Of a stretch of DNA of 64,000 nucleotides, positions 1 to 10,017 are shown piece after piece. The DNA comes from Thiobaca trueperi (GTDB lineage: Bacteria; Pseudomonadota; Gammaproteobacteria; Chromatiales; Chromatiaceae). A model generated the notes under the pieces. It searched no databases. It was not told where the DNA came from and saw nothing but the letters and a program-made list of their open reading frames with translations. Position 1 is the stretch's first letter, and each line of letters starts with the position of its first letter. The stretch spans positions 1 to 64,000 of the forward strand of contig NZ_SMAO01000010.1 in the NCBI RefSeq assembly GCF_004342175.1. The letters run 5' to 3'. A program made the position numbers and the translations under genes.

Positions 1-82
1 TCCCGAACTCAGACGTGAAACGGTGGCTCGCCGATGATAGTGTGGGGCTTCCCCATGTGAACGTAGGTTACCGCCAGGGCCT
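1..82 (+). rRNA. rrf: 5S ribosomal RNA, 3' part
   Basis: The window opens inside a 5S rRNA. The conserved CCGAACTCAG segment, the GTGTGGGG...CCCCATGTGA helix and the closing GCCAGGGC strand match the 3' two thirds of bacterial 5S rRNA. The 5' end lies before the window. The exact mature 3' end is uncertain by a few bases. It is the end of an rRNA operon read on the plus strand, with an intrinsic terminator directly behind it. Confidence 0.9.
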
Positions 83-90
83 TATACCCA

Positions 91-125
91 AAACCTCATC
101 TTCTCTCGAAGATGGGGTTTTTCTT
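91..125 (+). terminator. Intrinsic terminator of the rRNA operon
   Basis: A 13-bp stem (AAACCTCATCTTC pairing with GAAGATGGGGTTT, one G-T pair) closes a TCTC loop and is followed by a T-rich run. It lies about 10 bases after the 5S rRNA, where an rrn terminator is expected. Confidence 0.9.
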
Positions 126-217
126 TGCGCGCAATTAAGATACCGGCGGCAATCGCCAGGCACGCCGCACTTGGTCTAAGCTGTTTCATCACAGACGCAG
201 CTCAAGACACATCATCC

Positions 218-760
218 ATGTCAAGCCGAACGCCAAGACCTGACGATCTGCCGTCCCATCTCGGGCGCGCGATGCTTTTTGGCGCATGGATCGTGGGGCT
301 TGCGCTTCTGGTGCTGTTCTTCAATGACCTGATTGAACGACAGAACAATCCCAATCCGGATCCGGTCCTGGCTCAGGGTCGCGACGGGGTTCCCGCTGTG
401 GTGCTGCAACGCAATCGCGCCGGTCACTATGTCGCGACGGGACTCATCAACGGCATGCCCGTGCGTTTTCTGGTCGATACGGGGGCGACGAATGTCGCCC
501 TTCCGCTGCAACTGGCGCAACGTCTGGAGTTACCCTTGAGCCCCGGCGGCATGAGCATGACCGCCAATGGCGCGGTACGAACCTGGAACACCCGACTGGA
601 GCGCATCGATCTTGGCGGACTCGTCGCCCACCGGATCCGCGCCACTGTGCTGCCCAACATGCCGGGCGACGAGGTACTTTTAGGGATGAGCTATCTCAAG
701 CACTTGGAGCTGATCCAGCGTGGCAATACGCTGACCCTGCGCCAGCCTGCCGGATCCTGA
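218..760 (+). CDS. Membrane-anchored retropepsin-like aspartic protease (TIGR02281 type)
   Basis: The protein has about 180 residues. One membrane segment lies near residues 19-36 (LFGAWIVGLALLVLFF). A periplasmic retropepsin-like domain follows, with the FLVDTGAT catalytic motif at about residue 86 and the VLLGMSYL motif near the C-terminus. This is the single-domain clan AA layout of the TIGR02281 family, which probably works as a homodimer. Its substrate is unknown. I chose the ATG at 218, because the only longer start is a TTG inside the rRNA terminator. It is likely transcribed alone. Confidence 0.8.
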   Translation: MSSRTPRPDDLPSHLGRAMLFGAWIVGLALLVLFFNDLIERQNNPNPDPVLAQGRDGVPAVVLQRNRAGHYVATGLINGMPVRFLVDTGATNVALPLQLAQRLELPLSPGGMSMTANGAVRTWNTRLERIDLGGLVAHRIRATVLPNMPGDEVLLGMSYLKHLELIQRGNTLTLRQPAGS

Positions 761-797
761 CTGTCTGCCGCGCTGGCCATCTCAAGCCAGATCCCGG

Positions 798-3623
798 TTA
801 CCACCCCCGCTCCAGCAAAGGCCGCAGAAAGCGCCCGGTATGCGAGCGGTCATTGACGGCGACCTCTTCCGGGGTGCCGACAGCGATGATCTCGCCGCCC
901 TTGTCGCCCCCTTCAGAACCCAGATCGATGATCCAGTCGGCGGTCTTGATGACATCCAGATTATGTTCGATGACGACCACGGTGTTGCCCTGGTCGCGGA
1001 AACGGTGCAGCACGTCGAGCAGATGTTTGACATCATGGAAGTGCAGTCCGGTGGTCGGCTCGTCCAGGATGTAGAGCGTCCGCCCGGTATCGCGCTTGCT
1101 CAACTCGCGGCTGAGTTTGACCCGCTGGGCCTCGCCGCCCGAGAGCGTGGTGGCGCTCTGGCCGAGCCGTACATAGGCGAGTCCGACATCCATCAGGGTC
1201 TGGAGTTTGCGGTGGATGACCGGGACCGGGGCGAAGAAGGTCAGCGCGTCCTCGACCGTCAGATTCAGCACCTCGTCAATGGTCTTGCCCTTGTAGCGGA
1301 TCTCCAGGGTTTCGCGGTTGTAGCGCCGGCCCTTGCAGGTGTCGCACTGCACATAAATATCGGGCAGAAAATGCATCTCGACCCGGATCAATCCATCCCC
1401 TTTGCACGCCTCGCAGCGTCCGCCTTTGACATTGAAGCTGAAACGTCCGGGTGCGTAACCGCGCGAGCGCGCCTCGGGAACGGCGGCAAAGAGGTCACGC
1501 ACCAGATTGAAAAGTCCGGTATAGGTCGCCGGATTGGAGCGCGGGGTGCGACCGATGGGGCTCTGGTCGATATCGACGACCTTGTCGAAATGCTCCATAC
1601 CTTCGACGGCGGCATGTGGCGCGGGCGTCAGGCTGGCCCCATTGAGATGCCGGGCGATGACCGGATAGAGGGTATCGTTGATGAGCGTCGATTTACCCGA
1701 ACCAGAAACGCCGGTGATGCAGCAGAAACTGCCGACCGGGATAGCGGCATCGACGTTGCGCAGGTTATTGCCCCGTGCCCCCAGAATGCGCAACTGGCGT
1801 GCTGGATCGTTGGGCGTGCGCTGGCTCGGGATGACGACCCGCAGTTCGCCTGTCAGATACCGCCCGGTCAGTGAGCGCGGTTCGGCGGCGATCTGTGCGG
1901 CGGTTCCCTGGGCGACGATCTCGCCGCCGTGAACCCCTGCACCGGGGCCGATATCCACCACCTGGTCGGCGGCGCGGATCGCCTCCTCGTCGTGCTCGAC
2001 CACGATCACGGTATTGCCGAGATCGCGCAGATGGGTGAGCGTCTTGAGTAGCCGGGCGTTGTCGCGCTGATGCAGTCCGATGGAGGGCTCGTCCAGGATG
2101 TACATGACCCCGACCAGACCGGCGCCGATCTGACTGGCAAGCCGGATGCGCTGCGCCTCGCCACCGGAGAGCGTCTCGGCGCTGCGTTCCAGGGTCAGAT
2201 AATCGAGCCCGACATCGACCAGAAAACGCAGCCGGGTGGCGATCTCCTTGATGACCTTGGCGCCGATCTCACCACGCTGACCGGGCAGTTCCAGCGTCTC
2301 GAAATAGCGCAGGGCATCGCCGACCGGCATCCCCGAAATCGCCGGCAGATTCCAGGGACCGACGAAGACGTGCCGCGCCGACTCATTCAATCGGGTTCCC
2401 TTGCAGGACGGACAGGGTTGATGCGAGAGATAGCGCGCCAGTTCCTCGCGCACCGTGCTGGATTCGGTCTCGCGGTAACGCCGTTCCATGTTGCGGACGA
2501 TGCCCTCGAAGGGCTGCGCTTTGGCGCTGCCTTTCTCATGTGGGAGCCTGAGTTTGATCTTCTCCCTGCCGCTGCCGAAGAGAATGACCGAGCGCGCCGA
2601 TTCGGCGAGTTCCAGCCAGGGGGTCTCGACATCGAAGCCGTAATGCTCGCCGAGCGAGCGGATCAGTTGGAAATAGTAGGCGTTGCGTCGATCCCAGCCA
2701 CGCACCGCACCGCCGGCCAGACTCATGTGCGGATGCGCGACCACCTTGGTCGGATCGAAGAACTGTTCGACGCCCAGTCCGTCACAGGTCGGGCAGGCGC
2801 CGGCCGGGTTGTTGAAGGAGAAGAGCCGCGGTTCCAGTTCGACGATGCTGTAACCGCAGACCGGACAGGCGAATTTGGCCGAAAAGGTCAGCTCGGGACG
2901 CTCCGGCTCGTCGATCCAGGCGATGCGGGCGATGCCGCCCGAAAGATTGAGCGCGGTCTCGAACGACTCGGCCAGCCGCAGGGCCAGATCGGCGCGCACC
3001 CGGAAGCGGTCGATGACGACCTCGATATCGTGCTTTTTCTTCAGGTCCAGTTCGGGCGGGTCATCCAGCTCGCACAGCGCCCCATCGATCCGGGCGCGCA
3101 CGAAACCCTGGGCATGCAGCTCGGCGAGCAGACGCTGATATTCGCCCTTGCGGGCCGAGACCACCGGGGCCAACAGCATCAGTTTCTCGCCTTCGGGCAG
3201 GGCGAGCACCTGATCGACCATCTGGCTGACCGTCTGGGCGTCGAGCGGCGCGTCGTGCTCAGGACAGCGCGGCTGACCGACGCGGGCGAACAGCAGACGC
3301 AGATAATCGTAGATCTCGGTGATGGTGCCAACCGTCGAGCGCGGGTTGTGCGAGGTGGTCTTCTGCTCAATGGAAATGGCCGGCGACAGACCTTCGATAT
3401 GATCCAGATCCGGCTTTTCCATGACTGACAGGAACTGGCGGGCATAGGCCGACAGCGACTCCACATAACGCCGCTGACCCTCGGCATAGATGGTGTCGAA
3501 GGCGAGCGAGGACTTGCCGGAGCCGGACAGACCCGTGAAGACGATCAGCCGGTCGCGCGGCAGATCGAGGTCGATGCTCTTCAGATTATGGGTCCGCGCG
3601 CCGCGAATGCTGATGGTATCCAT
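798..3623 (-). CDS. uvrA: UvrABC excinuclease subunit A
   Basis: UvrA is the ATP-dependent damage sensor of nucleotide excision repair; it loads UvrB on DNA lesions. The 941-residue length is normal. Two ABC ATPase halves are visible: Walker [10 protein letters not shown] near residue 31, a second GVSGSGKST, and two LSGGEAQR signature motifs. The zinc-finger cysteines (CPVC...CPTC and CEAC...CDTC) are intact. The start at [15 protein letters not shown] matches the family N-terminus; an in-frame start 11 codons upstream is less likely. It is divergent from the MFS gene. Confidence 0.98.
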   Translation of the reverse strand: MDTISIRGARTHNLKSIDLDLPRDRLIVFTGLSGSGKSSLAFDTIYAEGQRRYVESLSAYARQFLSVMEKPDLDHIEGLSPAISIEQKTTSHNPRSTVGTITEIYDYLRLLFARVGQPRCPEHDAPLDAQTVSQMVDQVLALPEGEKLMLLAPVVSARKGEYQRLLAELHAQGFVRARIDGALCELDDPPELDLKKKHDIEVVIDRFRVRADLALRLAESFETALNLSGGIARIAWIDEPERPELTFSAKFACPVCGYSIVELEPRLFSFNNPAGACPTCDGLGVEQFFDPTKVVAHPHMSLAGGAVRGWDRRNAYYFQLIRSLGEHYGFDVETPWLELAESARSVILFGSGREKIKLRLPHEKGSAKAQPFEGIVRNMERRYRETESSTVREELARYLSHQPCPSCKGTRLNESARHVFVGPWNLPAISGMPVGDALRYFETLELPGQRGEIGAKVIKEIATRLRFLVDVGLDYLTLERSAETLSGGEAQRIRLASQIGAGLVGVMYILDEPSIGLHQRDNARLLKTLTHLRDLGNTVIVVEHDEEAIRAADQVVDIGPGAGVHGGEIVAQGTAAQIAAEPRSLTGRYLTGELRVVIPSQRTPNDPARQLRILGARGNNLRNVDAAIPVGSFCCITGVSGSGKSTLINDTLYPVIARHLNGASLTPAPHAAVEGMEHFDKVVDIDQSPIGRTPRSNPATYTGLFNLVRDLFAAVPEARSRGYAPGRFSFNVKGGRCEACKGDGLIRVEMHFLPDIYVQCDTCKGRRYNRETLEIRYKGKTIDEVLNLTVEDALTFFAPVPVIHRKLQTLMDVGLAYVRLGQSATTLSGGEAQRVKLSRELSKRDTGRTLYILDEPTTGLHFHDVKHLLDVLHRFRDQGNTVVVIEHNLDVIKTADWIIDLGSEGGDKGGEIIAVGTPEEVAVNDRSHTGRFLRPLLERGW

Positions 3624-3775
3624 GAAGCTCTGCCAGTGGTGGCCGATGTTCAACAACGCGGGGGGTTGTGCCGGCTGTCTCGCAACAGAAGGGAAGGATT
3701 CAGTGCCTGCGCTGTCGCGCAGGCCAAGCTGCTATTATGCGGAGCTTCGCCGACCAGACGCAAAGGCCAGCGGCC

Positions 3776-5173
3776 GTGAACCGATCAGACAGACCCGATA
3801 TCAAGACTGCCAACGTCCCCTTTTCCGCGACCGAACGCCGCGCGACCGCCGGTCTGGCCGCCATTTTTTCGACCCGGATGCTGGGTCTGTTCATGGTGCT
3901 GCCGGTGTTCGCGCTCTATGCCCATGAACTGCCCGGTGCAACCCCGATGCTGGTGGGGCTGGCAATCGGCGCCTATGGCCTGACCCAGGCGTTCCTCCAG
4001 ATCCCGCTCGGCCTGCTTTCCGACCGCATCGGACGCAAGCCGGTGATCTATGGCGGACTGACGGTCTTCCTGCTCGGCAGTCTGGTTGCCGCGCTGGCCG
4101 ACAGCATCCATTGGGTGATTCTGGGACGCGCGATTCAGGGCAGCGGGGCCATTGCCGCCGTCACCGTTGCCCTCACCGCCGATCTCACCCGCGACGAGGT
4201 GCGTACCAAGGGCATGGCCATCGTCGGCGTCAGCGTCGCCTTTTCGTTCGCCGCCGCGCTGGTGATCGGACCTCCGCTCGCGCGCTGGTTCGGCATCGCT
4301 GGCATCTTCTGGCTGACGGCAGCACTGGCTGTCATCGGCATGCTGATCCTGGCCTATGTGGTGCCGGATCCGGATCGCTCGACGATGCATCGCGACGCCC
4401 AGCCCGTGCTGAGTCAACTCACCGGCGCGCTGACACATCCAACCCTGCTGCGGCTCGATCTGGCGATCTTTCTGCTGCATCTGACGATGGTCAGCCTGTT
4501 CGTGGTGCTGCCGCTGTCGGTCGAATCGGCCGGGCTGGCGGCAATCGATCACTGGCAGCTTTATCTGCCGGTGATCCTGCTCGCCATTCTGGCGATGGTG
4601 CCGTTCGTCGTCCTCGCTGAACGTCAGGGGCTGGAGCGTCCTGTCCTGCTGGGTTCGGTCGTCGCCCTGGGCCTGGCGATGCTGGGCCTCCATGCCTTCG
4701 ATGACTCGCTGTGGGCGCTTGCGATACTGCTGGTGGCGGTCTTTGCGATCTTCAATCTGATGGAGGCGGTGCTGCCGTCGCTGGTCTCCAAGGCGGCGCG
4801 CGCCGGTGCGCGTGGCACGGCGATGGGGATCTTTTCCAGCGCCCAATTCATCGGCGCCTTTCTGGGCGGCCTGCTGGGCGGCTGGACGCATCAGCAATTC
4901 GGCGCCGACGCGGTCTATCTGGTTGGCGCCCTGACCTCGCTGATCTGGATCGGGCTGATGGCGACCATGGCGATGCCGGAGAATCTGACCCGCCACGTCC
5001 TCACGCTGGCAGCGTCACCGAAGGACGGTGCACCGGGTCTGGAGCAGCTTTTGCTGGATGTGCCGGGGGTCAAGGAGGCGGTCATCGCACTGGATGAAGG
5101 CGTGGCCTATCTGAAAGTGGACAGCCGCCAGCTCGATTGGGCAAGATTACAAACCTTTGCGGCCAGTACCTGA
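3776..5173 (+). CDS. MFS transporter, YajR type
   Basis: Major facilitator superfamily inner-membrane protein of about 465 residues with 12 hydrophobic segments. The motif A loop [15 protein letters not shown] lies between TM2 and TM3. After TM12 there is a soluble tail ([16 protein letters not shown]...VAYLKVD) like the C-terminal YAM domain of E. coli YajR. The substrate is unknown. I chose GTG 3776, with AAAGG about 9 bases upstream; ATG 3737 is the alternative. It is divergent from uvrA and upstream of ssb. Confidence 0.82.
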   Translation: MNRSDRPDIKTANVPFSATERRATAGLAAIFSTRMLGLFMVLPVFALYAHELPGATPMLVGLAIGAYGLTQAFLQIPLGLLSDRIGRKPVIYGGLTVFLLGSLVAALADSIHWVILGRAIQGSGAIAAVTVALTADLTRDEVRTKGMAIVGVSVAFSFAAALVIGPPLARWFGIAGIFWLTAALAVIGMLILAYVVPDPDRSTMHRDAQPVLSQLTGALTHPTLLRLDLAIFLLHLTMVSLFVVLPLSVESAGLAAIDHWQLYLPVILLAILAMVPFVVLAERQGLERPVLLGSVVALGLAMLGLHAFDDSLWALAILLVAVFAIFNLMEAVLPSLVSKAARAGARGTAMGIFSSAQFIGAFLGGLLGGWTHQQFGADAVYLVGALTSLIWIGLMATMAMPENLTRHVLTLAASPKDGAPGLEQLLLDVPGVKEAVIALDEGVAYLKVDSRQLDWARLQTFAAST

Positions 5174-5244
5174 CGCGCGCGTCAGACCGCTGACACACCT
5201 TTTTCGATGAAACACACAGCGCCCGCGTGGGGCGGGAGGACGGT

Positions 5245-5751
5245 ATGGCAGGCATTAACAAGGTGATTCTGATCGGCAATCTCGGTGCCGATCCGGAGGT
5301 CCGGTACATGCCGAGCGGCGATGCCGTGGCGAATGTCAGCATCGCAACCAGTGAGTCCTGGAAGGACAAGAACACGGGCGAGAAGCAGGAGCGCACCGAA
5401 TGGCACCGGGTGGTGTTCTTCGGGAAGGTCGCGGAGATCGTCAAGCAGTATCTGCACAAGGGCTCGAAGATCTATGTCGAGGGCAAGCTGCGCACGCGCA
5501 AATATCAGGCGCAGGACGGCAGTGACCGTTATTCGACCGAGGTGGTCGTTGATATGAATGGCACCATGCAGATGCTCGACGGCCGGTCCGGCGGCGGTTC
5601 ATCCGTTCCCTTCGACGACGAACCCGCATCCGCCTCGCGCGGCGGTGCACGTCCTCAGTCCGCCGCGCCAGCTCCCGCTCCGACGAGCGGCGGTCAGACG
5701 CCCAGAGGCTATGACGCGCCGGGCGGCTTCGACGACGACATACCATTCTAA
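5245..5751 (+). CDS. ssb: Single-stranded DNA-binding protein
   Basis: SSB of 168 residues. The OB-fold starts [22 protein letters not shown]. It is followed by a Gly/Pro/Ala-rich linker and ends in the acidic tip DDDIPF, which recruits repair and replication proteins. The ATG at 5245 is preceded by a strong GGGAGGA ribosome binding site; an upstream in-frame GTG is disfavoured. The gene converges with hydA1. Confidence 0.97.
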   Translation: MAGINKVILIGNLGADPEVRYMPSGDAVANVSIATSESWKDKNTGEKQERTEWHRVVFFGKVAEIVKQYLHKGSKIYVEGKLRTRKYQAQDGSDRYSTEVVVDMNGTMQMLDGRSGGGSSVPFDDEPASASRGGARPQSAAPAPAPTSGGQTPRGYDAPGGFDDDIPF

Positions 5752-5769
5752 ACTGCCGCCAGGCGGTTT
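5750..5769. terminator. Hairpin between convergent ssb and hydA1
   Basis: An 8-bp stem (AAACTGCC/GGCGGTTT, loop GCCA) starts at the ssb stop codon, 20 bases before the end of the opposing hydA1. It has only a short T run, so efficiency is uncertain. It could stop transcription from both sides. Confidence 0.5.
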
Positions 5770-5788
5770 GATTCGGACGAGGGGATCG

Positions 5789-7627
5789 CTAATAGATCGT
5801 TGTACTCATGGTGATCTCGTTCCAGATGTCCTTGACGGTCAGGGTCATGGCGACGCGGCGGTCGCTGTACCAGGTGTGCAGCAGCCGATGCGCCCGCTCG
5901 GAGAAGGGCTGTTCGAGATAATCCCGGTACAGCGCCTGGACCTGCGGGTTGTTGTGTGACTGGCGAACCGGCGTGGCGCGATCAATGGCGAACAGCGTAT
6001 CGCGCCGTTTGAGTGCGTTGCGCCGGTACGCCTTCTTCGAGCGCAGGTTGCCGCCGCCGTCCACGCAGCCGCCCGGACAGGCCATGATCTCGATGAAATC
6101 GAAGTCCGCTGTGCCGGCGCGAATGCGCTCGCACAGCTCGCGGGCCGGCCCCAGTCCGTGAGCCATCGCCACCTTCACCCGTCCGATCGGGCCGCCGACC
6201 TCGACTGCCGCCGTGCGCAGTCCCTCGAAGCCGCGCAGGGGCGCGACCTCGGTGTGATCGAGTTCGTGCCCGTTGACGATGCGGTACATGGTGCGCACGG
6301 CGGCCTCCATGACCCCGCCGGTGGTGCCGAAGATGGCACCAGCGCCCGAATAGGCGCTCATATAGGGGTTGTCGAAGGTGGACGGCGTCAGACTGCGCAG
6401 ATCCAGGCCGCGACGCTTGAGCAGACGGGCGAACTCGCGCGTGGTCAGCACCAGATCCACCTCCTGCACGTCGCCCGCTCCCAATTGTGATCGCGCGCGT
6501 TCGTCCTTCTTGGCCACGCAGGGCATGATGGAGATGACCCGGATGCGGGCGGGATCGATACCCATGCGTTCCGGCAGATAGGTCTTGGCGATGGCCCCGA
6601 GACACTGCTGCGGCGACTTGGTGGACGAGAGCAGCGGCAGCAGGTCCGGATAGTGGCGCTCGGCGAAATTGATCCAGGCCGGACAGCAGGAGGTGAAGGT
6701 CGGACGCCGTCCGTCGCCGAGCCGGCGCAGCAGCTCGGCACTTTCTTCCATGATGACGACATCGGCGGCGAAATTGGTGTCGAGCACGATGTCCGCCCCG
6801 AGGCTCCGCAGCGCGGCGATGATGTGTCCCTCCACATTGGTACCGACCGGAAAGCCGAATTCCTCGCCGAACCCGACCCGCACCGCCGGCGCGAACTGGA
6901 AGACGGTGACGATCTCGGGGTCGAACAGATAGTCGAGCACCCGGTCGGTCTCGTCACGCTCGCCCAGCGCCCCGGTCGGACAGACCAGCAGACACTGGCC
7001 GCAGGTGACACAGGTCGATTCGGCCTGCGAGAGCCCGTGGCGCAGACCGACGGCGGTGTCCAGCCCGTTCCCGGTCACCACCAGGGCATCGACCGTCTGA
7101 CCCTGTCGGCAGATGGCGATGCAGCGCTGGCAGCGCACGCATTTGGTCATGTCGCGGACCATCGCCGGGGACGAGCGATCAACCGTGCGTCCCATGACAC
7201 GCGCCCGGTCATAGAAACGGTTGGTGTGTAGCCCGACGAACTGGGCCACGTCCTGGAGCTCGCAGTTGCCGTGACGCACGCAGGTCGCGCAGTCCTGATT
7301 GTGGTCGGCCATCAGCAGCTCGACCTGCAACCGCTGCGCCTCACGCGCGCGCCGCGAGCGCGTTCGAACATTCATGCCCGCTCTGGCCGGCGTCACGCAG
7401 GCGGCGGCGAGCAGGGGCTCGTCCGTCTGATTCTGGCTCGCCACCTCGACCAGACACACCCGGCAGGTGCCGGGCGCGTGATCAATGTCGTTCAGCTCGC
7501 ACAGACTCGGAATGTAGAGTCCGTGGCGGCGGGCGCAGGCCAGAATGGTCTCTTCCGGCAGGGCTTCGAGCGTCTGACCATCGACCGTCAGCAGGAGAAG
7601 CGGATCGGTAGCGTTCGGCTGGTTCAT
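5789..7627 (-). CDS. hydA: [FeFe]-hydrogenase catalytic subunit, first copy (HydA1)
   Basis: Catalytic subunit of an [FeFe]-hydrogenase (612 residues), interconverting H2 with protons and electrons. Domains in order: plant-type [2Fe-2S] domain (C43, C55, C58, C77); His-ligated [4Fe-4S] site (H109, C113, C116, C122); two [4Fe-4S] clusters (C163-C173, C206-C216); then the H-cluster domain with L1 TSCCPAW (312-318), L2 MPCVAKK (368-374) and L3 MACPGGC (515-521). All expected H-cluster cysteines are present. The C-terminus ends with a short small-subunit-like tail. No signal peptide is seen, so it is cytoplasmic. Its start overlaps the stop of the upstream NuoF/GltD gene by ATGA, so the two are translationally coupled. 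It resembles the glutamate-synthase-linked group of HydA. Confidence 0.93.
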   Translation of the reverse strand: MNQPNATDPLLLLTVDGQTLEALPEETILACARRHGLYIPSLCELNDIDHAPGTCRVCLVEVASQNQTDEPLLAAACVTPARAGMNVRTRSRRAREAQRLQVELLMADHNQDCATCVRHGNCELQDVAQFVGLHTNRFYDRARVMGRTVDRSSPAMVRDMTKCVRCQRCIAICRQGQTVDALVVTGNGLDTAVGLRHGLSQAESTCVTCGQCLLVCPTGALGERDETDRVLDYLFDPEIVTVFQFAPAVRVGFGEEFGFPVGTNVEGHIIAALRSLGADIVLDTNFAADVVIMEESAELLRRLGDGRRPTFTSCCPAWINFAERHYPDLLPLLSSTKSPQQCLGAIAKTYLPERMGIDPARIRVISIMPCVAKKDERARSQLGAGDVQEVDLVLTTREFARLLKRRGLDLRSLTPSTFDNPYMSAYSGAGAIFGTTGGVMEAAVRTMYRIVNGHELDHTEVAPLRGFEGLRTAAVEVGGPIGRVKVAMAHGLGPARELCERIRAGTADFDFIEIMACPGGCVDGGGNLRSKKAYRRNALKRRDTLFAIDRATPVRQSHNNPQVQALYRDYLEQPFSERAHRLLHTWYSDRRVAMTLTVKDIWNEITMSTTIY

Positions 7628-9630
7628 GACAGTTCCGCTCCTTCCGGGATGGGTTGCGCGGTGATCACTGAATAGATGCGATAACAGCGCAGACAGCGCC
7701 GCGCTTCGCGATAGGCATCATCGTCGCTGATCGTGGCCTCGACCTCCTCGAACATGGTACGCCGGACCTCCGGATCCAGCTCCGGGTGATGTACCCGGTA
7801 TTCGCGCTTGACCGGCACCTCTTCGCAGTCGCTGGCGAGCAGCTTGTGGGTGTGCAGCAGCGCACGCATGCGGGTGCGCGGGAAGAAACAGGTATGCCCC
7901 AACTGGATCCAGTCGTTGATGCTGCGTGCTGCCTGCAAGCCATTGGACATGGCGTGGATCAGGGTCGATGGGCCGAAGGCACAGTCGCCGCCGGCGAAGA
8001 CACCGGGACGCGAGGTGGAGAGATCGAAGGGATCGATCTCGATCCAGCCCCAGCGCGTCAGGTTCAGACCATCCTGCGGCTGTACCGCCCCGCTCTGCAC
8101 CTGCTGGCCAATCGCCGCGATCAGGGTGGTGCAGGGCATGAACTGTTCGCTGCCCGGAATCGGCTCGACTCCGCGCCGCCCCCTGGCGTCAATCTCGGTC
8201 TGGCGCATGGCGACCAGCTCGATCCCGGTCACCCGGCCCGCGTCGCTCAACACCCGTGCCGGGTTCACCAGCGGATGGAAGACGACGCCCTCTTCGACGG
8301 CGGCCTCGATCTCGCCCGGATCCGCCGGCATGTCCGCGCGCGTGCGCCGATAGATCAGATGCACCCGCTCGGCGCCCATCCGCAGGGCGGAGCGTGCGCA
8401 ATCCATGGCGACATTGCCACCGCCGACCACGACCACGTCGCCGCTGAGATCGGTTTTGCGGATGCCGGCGATGTGGTCATGCACCTTGAGCAGGAAGCTG
8501 ATGCCGGTCTCGTAACCGGCTGTCGCCAGATCCTCGCCGGCGACACCCATGTGCGTGCCCTCCTGACAGCCGAGACCGAGAAAGACCGCGCGGTAGCCGC
8601 GCGCGAAAAGGTCATCGACGCTGAAATCCCGTCCCATCGCCTGCCCGAACAGGAAACGCCCGCCGAGCGTGGTGATGATATCGGTCTCGGAGTGCAGCAC
8701 GTCCTTCGGCAGCCGATAGCTCGGAATCCCGATCGCTGCCATACCGCCCGCCTCGTCGAGCGCCTCCAGGATATCGACGTGGTAGCCGTGCAGCAGCAGA
8801 TGGTAGGCGCAGGCGATGCCGGCTGGCCCGGCACCCACGATTGCCACACGCATCTCGGGCGCTAGCTGACGGCTGACCATGTCGCGGGTGAAATGCAGCG
8901 CATCCGGCCCCTTTTGACGATCAGCGACATAGCGCTTCAGGGTTTTGATGCCCACCGCCTCATCGACCAGTGCGCGTCGGCAGGCCATCTCGCAGAAGCG
9001 CACGCAGACCCGCCCGCAGGTCGCAGCCATCGGGTATTTCTGCAGGATGACACCGAGCGAATAATCGGGTTTGCCATCGCGCACGTAATCGATATAACGC
9101 GGCACGTTGATCTTCGACGGACAGGCCTCGATGCAGGGTGCCGTCATGTATTCCATACCCGCCTGCTCCGGCAGCGGCTGCGTCGTTGCGATTTCGGCCT
9201 CGATGTCGGCGCGGAAGTGCCTGAAGGCGCCCATCAGGGCCACGGTCGCGGTGCGACCGAGCCCGCAGAGTGATGAGTCGGTCATCTGACGGGCCAGTTC
9301 GATGATCCCGTCGAGATCGATCGGCCCCGGTCGGGCCTGGGCGTAGGCCGCCAGCGCATCGCGGATCAGCGGAGCGCCGATCCGGCAGGGTGTGCATTTG
9401 CCGCAGGACTGTGCGGCGGCCATCTCCATCTGGCGGCGGAAGGCATCGACCAGACTCACCGAATCGTCGAAGATCAGGAAACCGCGGTCGCCGATGAAGG
9501 CGCGGATCGGATTGCCCTTGTTGAAGAAATCGAAACCGTCGAGATCGGGCCACCCGGTCGGGAGCGCCGTCTCGCCAGCACGCCGATCAACTGCCTGCCC
9601 ATCCCAGACGCCGTAGGCAATCTTGGTCAT
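7624..9630 (-). CDS. NuoF Fe-S domain fused to GltD/NfnB-like NAD(P)H oxidoreductase
   Basis: Probable electron-transfer partner of HydA1 (668 residues). Residues 1-150 resemble only the C-terminal Fe-S part of NuoF (C76, C79, C82 and C122); the FMN/NADH part of NuoF is missing. Residues 160-650 resemble the glutamate synthase small subunit GltD or NfnB. They have two [4Fe-4S] motifs (CIEACP; CGRVCVRFCEMAC), the FAD motif GAGPAG at 266 and a second dinucleotide motif GGGNVAMDCARSA followed by YRRTRADMPA, which suggests NADPH. A late CLRC pair lies near the end. GGAGTG precedes the ATG. It heads a two-gene operon with hydA1, so it likely passes electrons between NADPH and H2. No gltB-like large subunit is nearby. 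Confidence 0.88.
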   Translation of the reverse strand: MTKIAYGVWDGQAVDRRAGETALPTGWPDLDGFDFFNKGNPIRAFIGDRGFLIFDDSVSLVDAFRRQMEMAAAQSCGKCTPCRIGAPLIRDALAAYAQARPGPIDLDGIIELARQMTDSSLCGLGRTATVALMGAFRHFRADIEAEIATTQPLPEQAGMEYMTAPCIEACPSKINVPRYIDYVRDGKPDYSLGVILQKYPMAATCGRVCVRFCEMACRRALVDEAVGIKTLKRYVADRQKGPDALHFTRDMVSRQLAPEMRVAIVGAGPAGIACAYHLLLHGYHVDILEALDEAGGMAAIGIPSYRLPKDVLHSETDIITTLGGRFLFGQAMGRDFSVDDLFARGYRAVFLGLGCQEGTHMGVAGEDLATAGYETGISFLLKVHDHIAGIRKTDLSGDVVVVGGGNVAMDCARSALRMGAERVHLIYRRTRADMPADPGEIEAAVEEGVVFHPLVNPARVLSDAGRVTGIELVAMRQTEIDARGRRGVEPIPGSEQFMPCTTLIAAIGQQVQSGAVQPQDGLNLTRWGWIEIDPFDLSTSRPGVFAGGDCAFGPSTLIHAMSNGLQAARSINDWIQLGHTCFFPRTRMRALLHTHKLLASDCEEVPVKREYRVHHPELDPEVRRTMFEEVEATISDDDAYREARRCLRCYRIYSVITAQPIPEGAELS

Positions 9631-9690
9631 AGCACACTCCGTATAACGTCGGATGCGGATAATTCACGCGACATGCAGGAAAGTCACCAC

Positions 9691-9775
9691 TAAACCGCGT
9701 CCAGCGCGATATGCATAATTTTCAATTTGTGTTTAGCTGTGGAGATGTCATCGACATCAGTGGAGGCGCGGTTTA
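9691..9775. repeat. Dispersed ~85-bp repeat, subfamily A (inverted)
   Basis: The unit starts TAAACCGCGTCCAG and ends GGCGCGGTTTAA. Internally it is the reverse complement of the units at 15585 and 59186 (shared ATTTTCAATTTGTGTTTAG-like core). It lies in the divergent intergenic region between the NuoF/GltD gene and hydG. Confidence 0.88.
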
Positions 9776-9833
9776 ACAGCGCACAGCATGACTACTCTAT
9801 GTCCTGAGTATGACGAATGATACATTTTATGAC

Positions 9834-9847
9834 GACAATGTATTGTC
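9834..9847. promoter_or_regulatory. Palindrome upstream of hydG, candidate operator
   Basis: GACAAT-GT-ATTGTC is an inverted repeat with perfect 6-base arms in an AT-rich stretch of the intergenic region of the two divergent hydrogenase operons. A possible extended -10 (TGATGTACAAT) lies about 95 bases downstream, ending at 9950. No FNR-type TTGAT-N4-ATCAA site was seen. The regulator is unknown. Confidence 0.35.
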
Positions 9848-10017
9848 ATCGCCGGAGTCTGGTTCAGCCTGTCGCGTTTCGATCCGCGCAGATCGAATCG
9901 ATCTCCCGGCGCCGTCAATGACTAAATGGGATCTGTGGCTGATGTACAATCTGCACAGCCCACTGTTCCGCCAGGCAAACGGCGGCCACTGCCCGACAGA
10001 CCTGTGGAGATGCAGAC

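Noticed and set aside
840-1874. Long open frames on the plus strand opposite uvrA (840-1874 and 2070-3428)
   Set aside because: They lie fully antisense to uvrA, have no recognisable domain and show the skewed composition of shadow frames in GC-rich DNA.
3785-4996. 403-codon open frame opposite the MFS gene
   Set aside because: The product is rich in Gln, His and Arg without hydrophobic or domain structure. It is an antisense shadow of a membrane protein gene.
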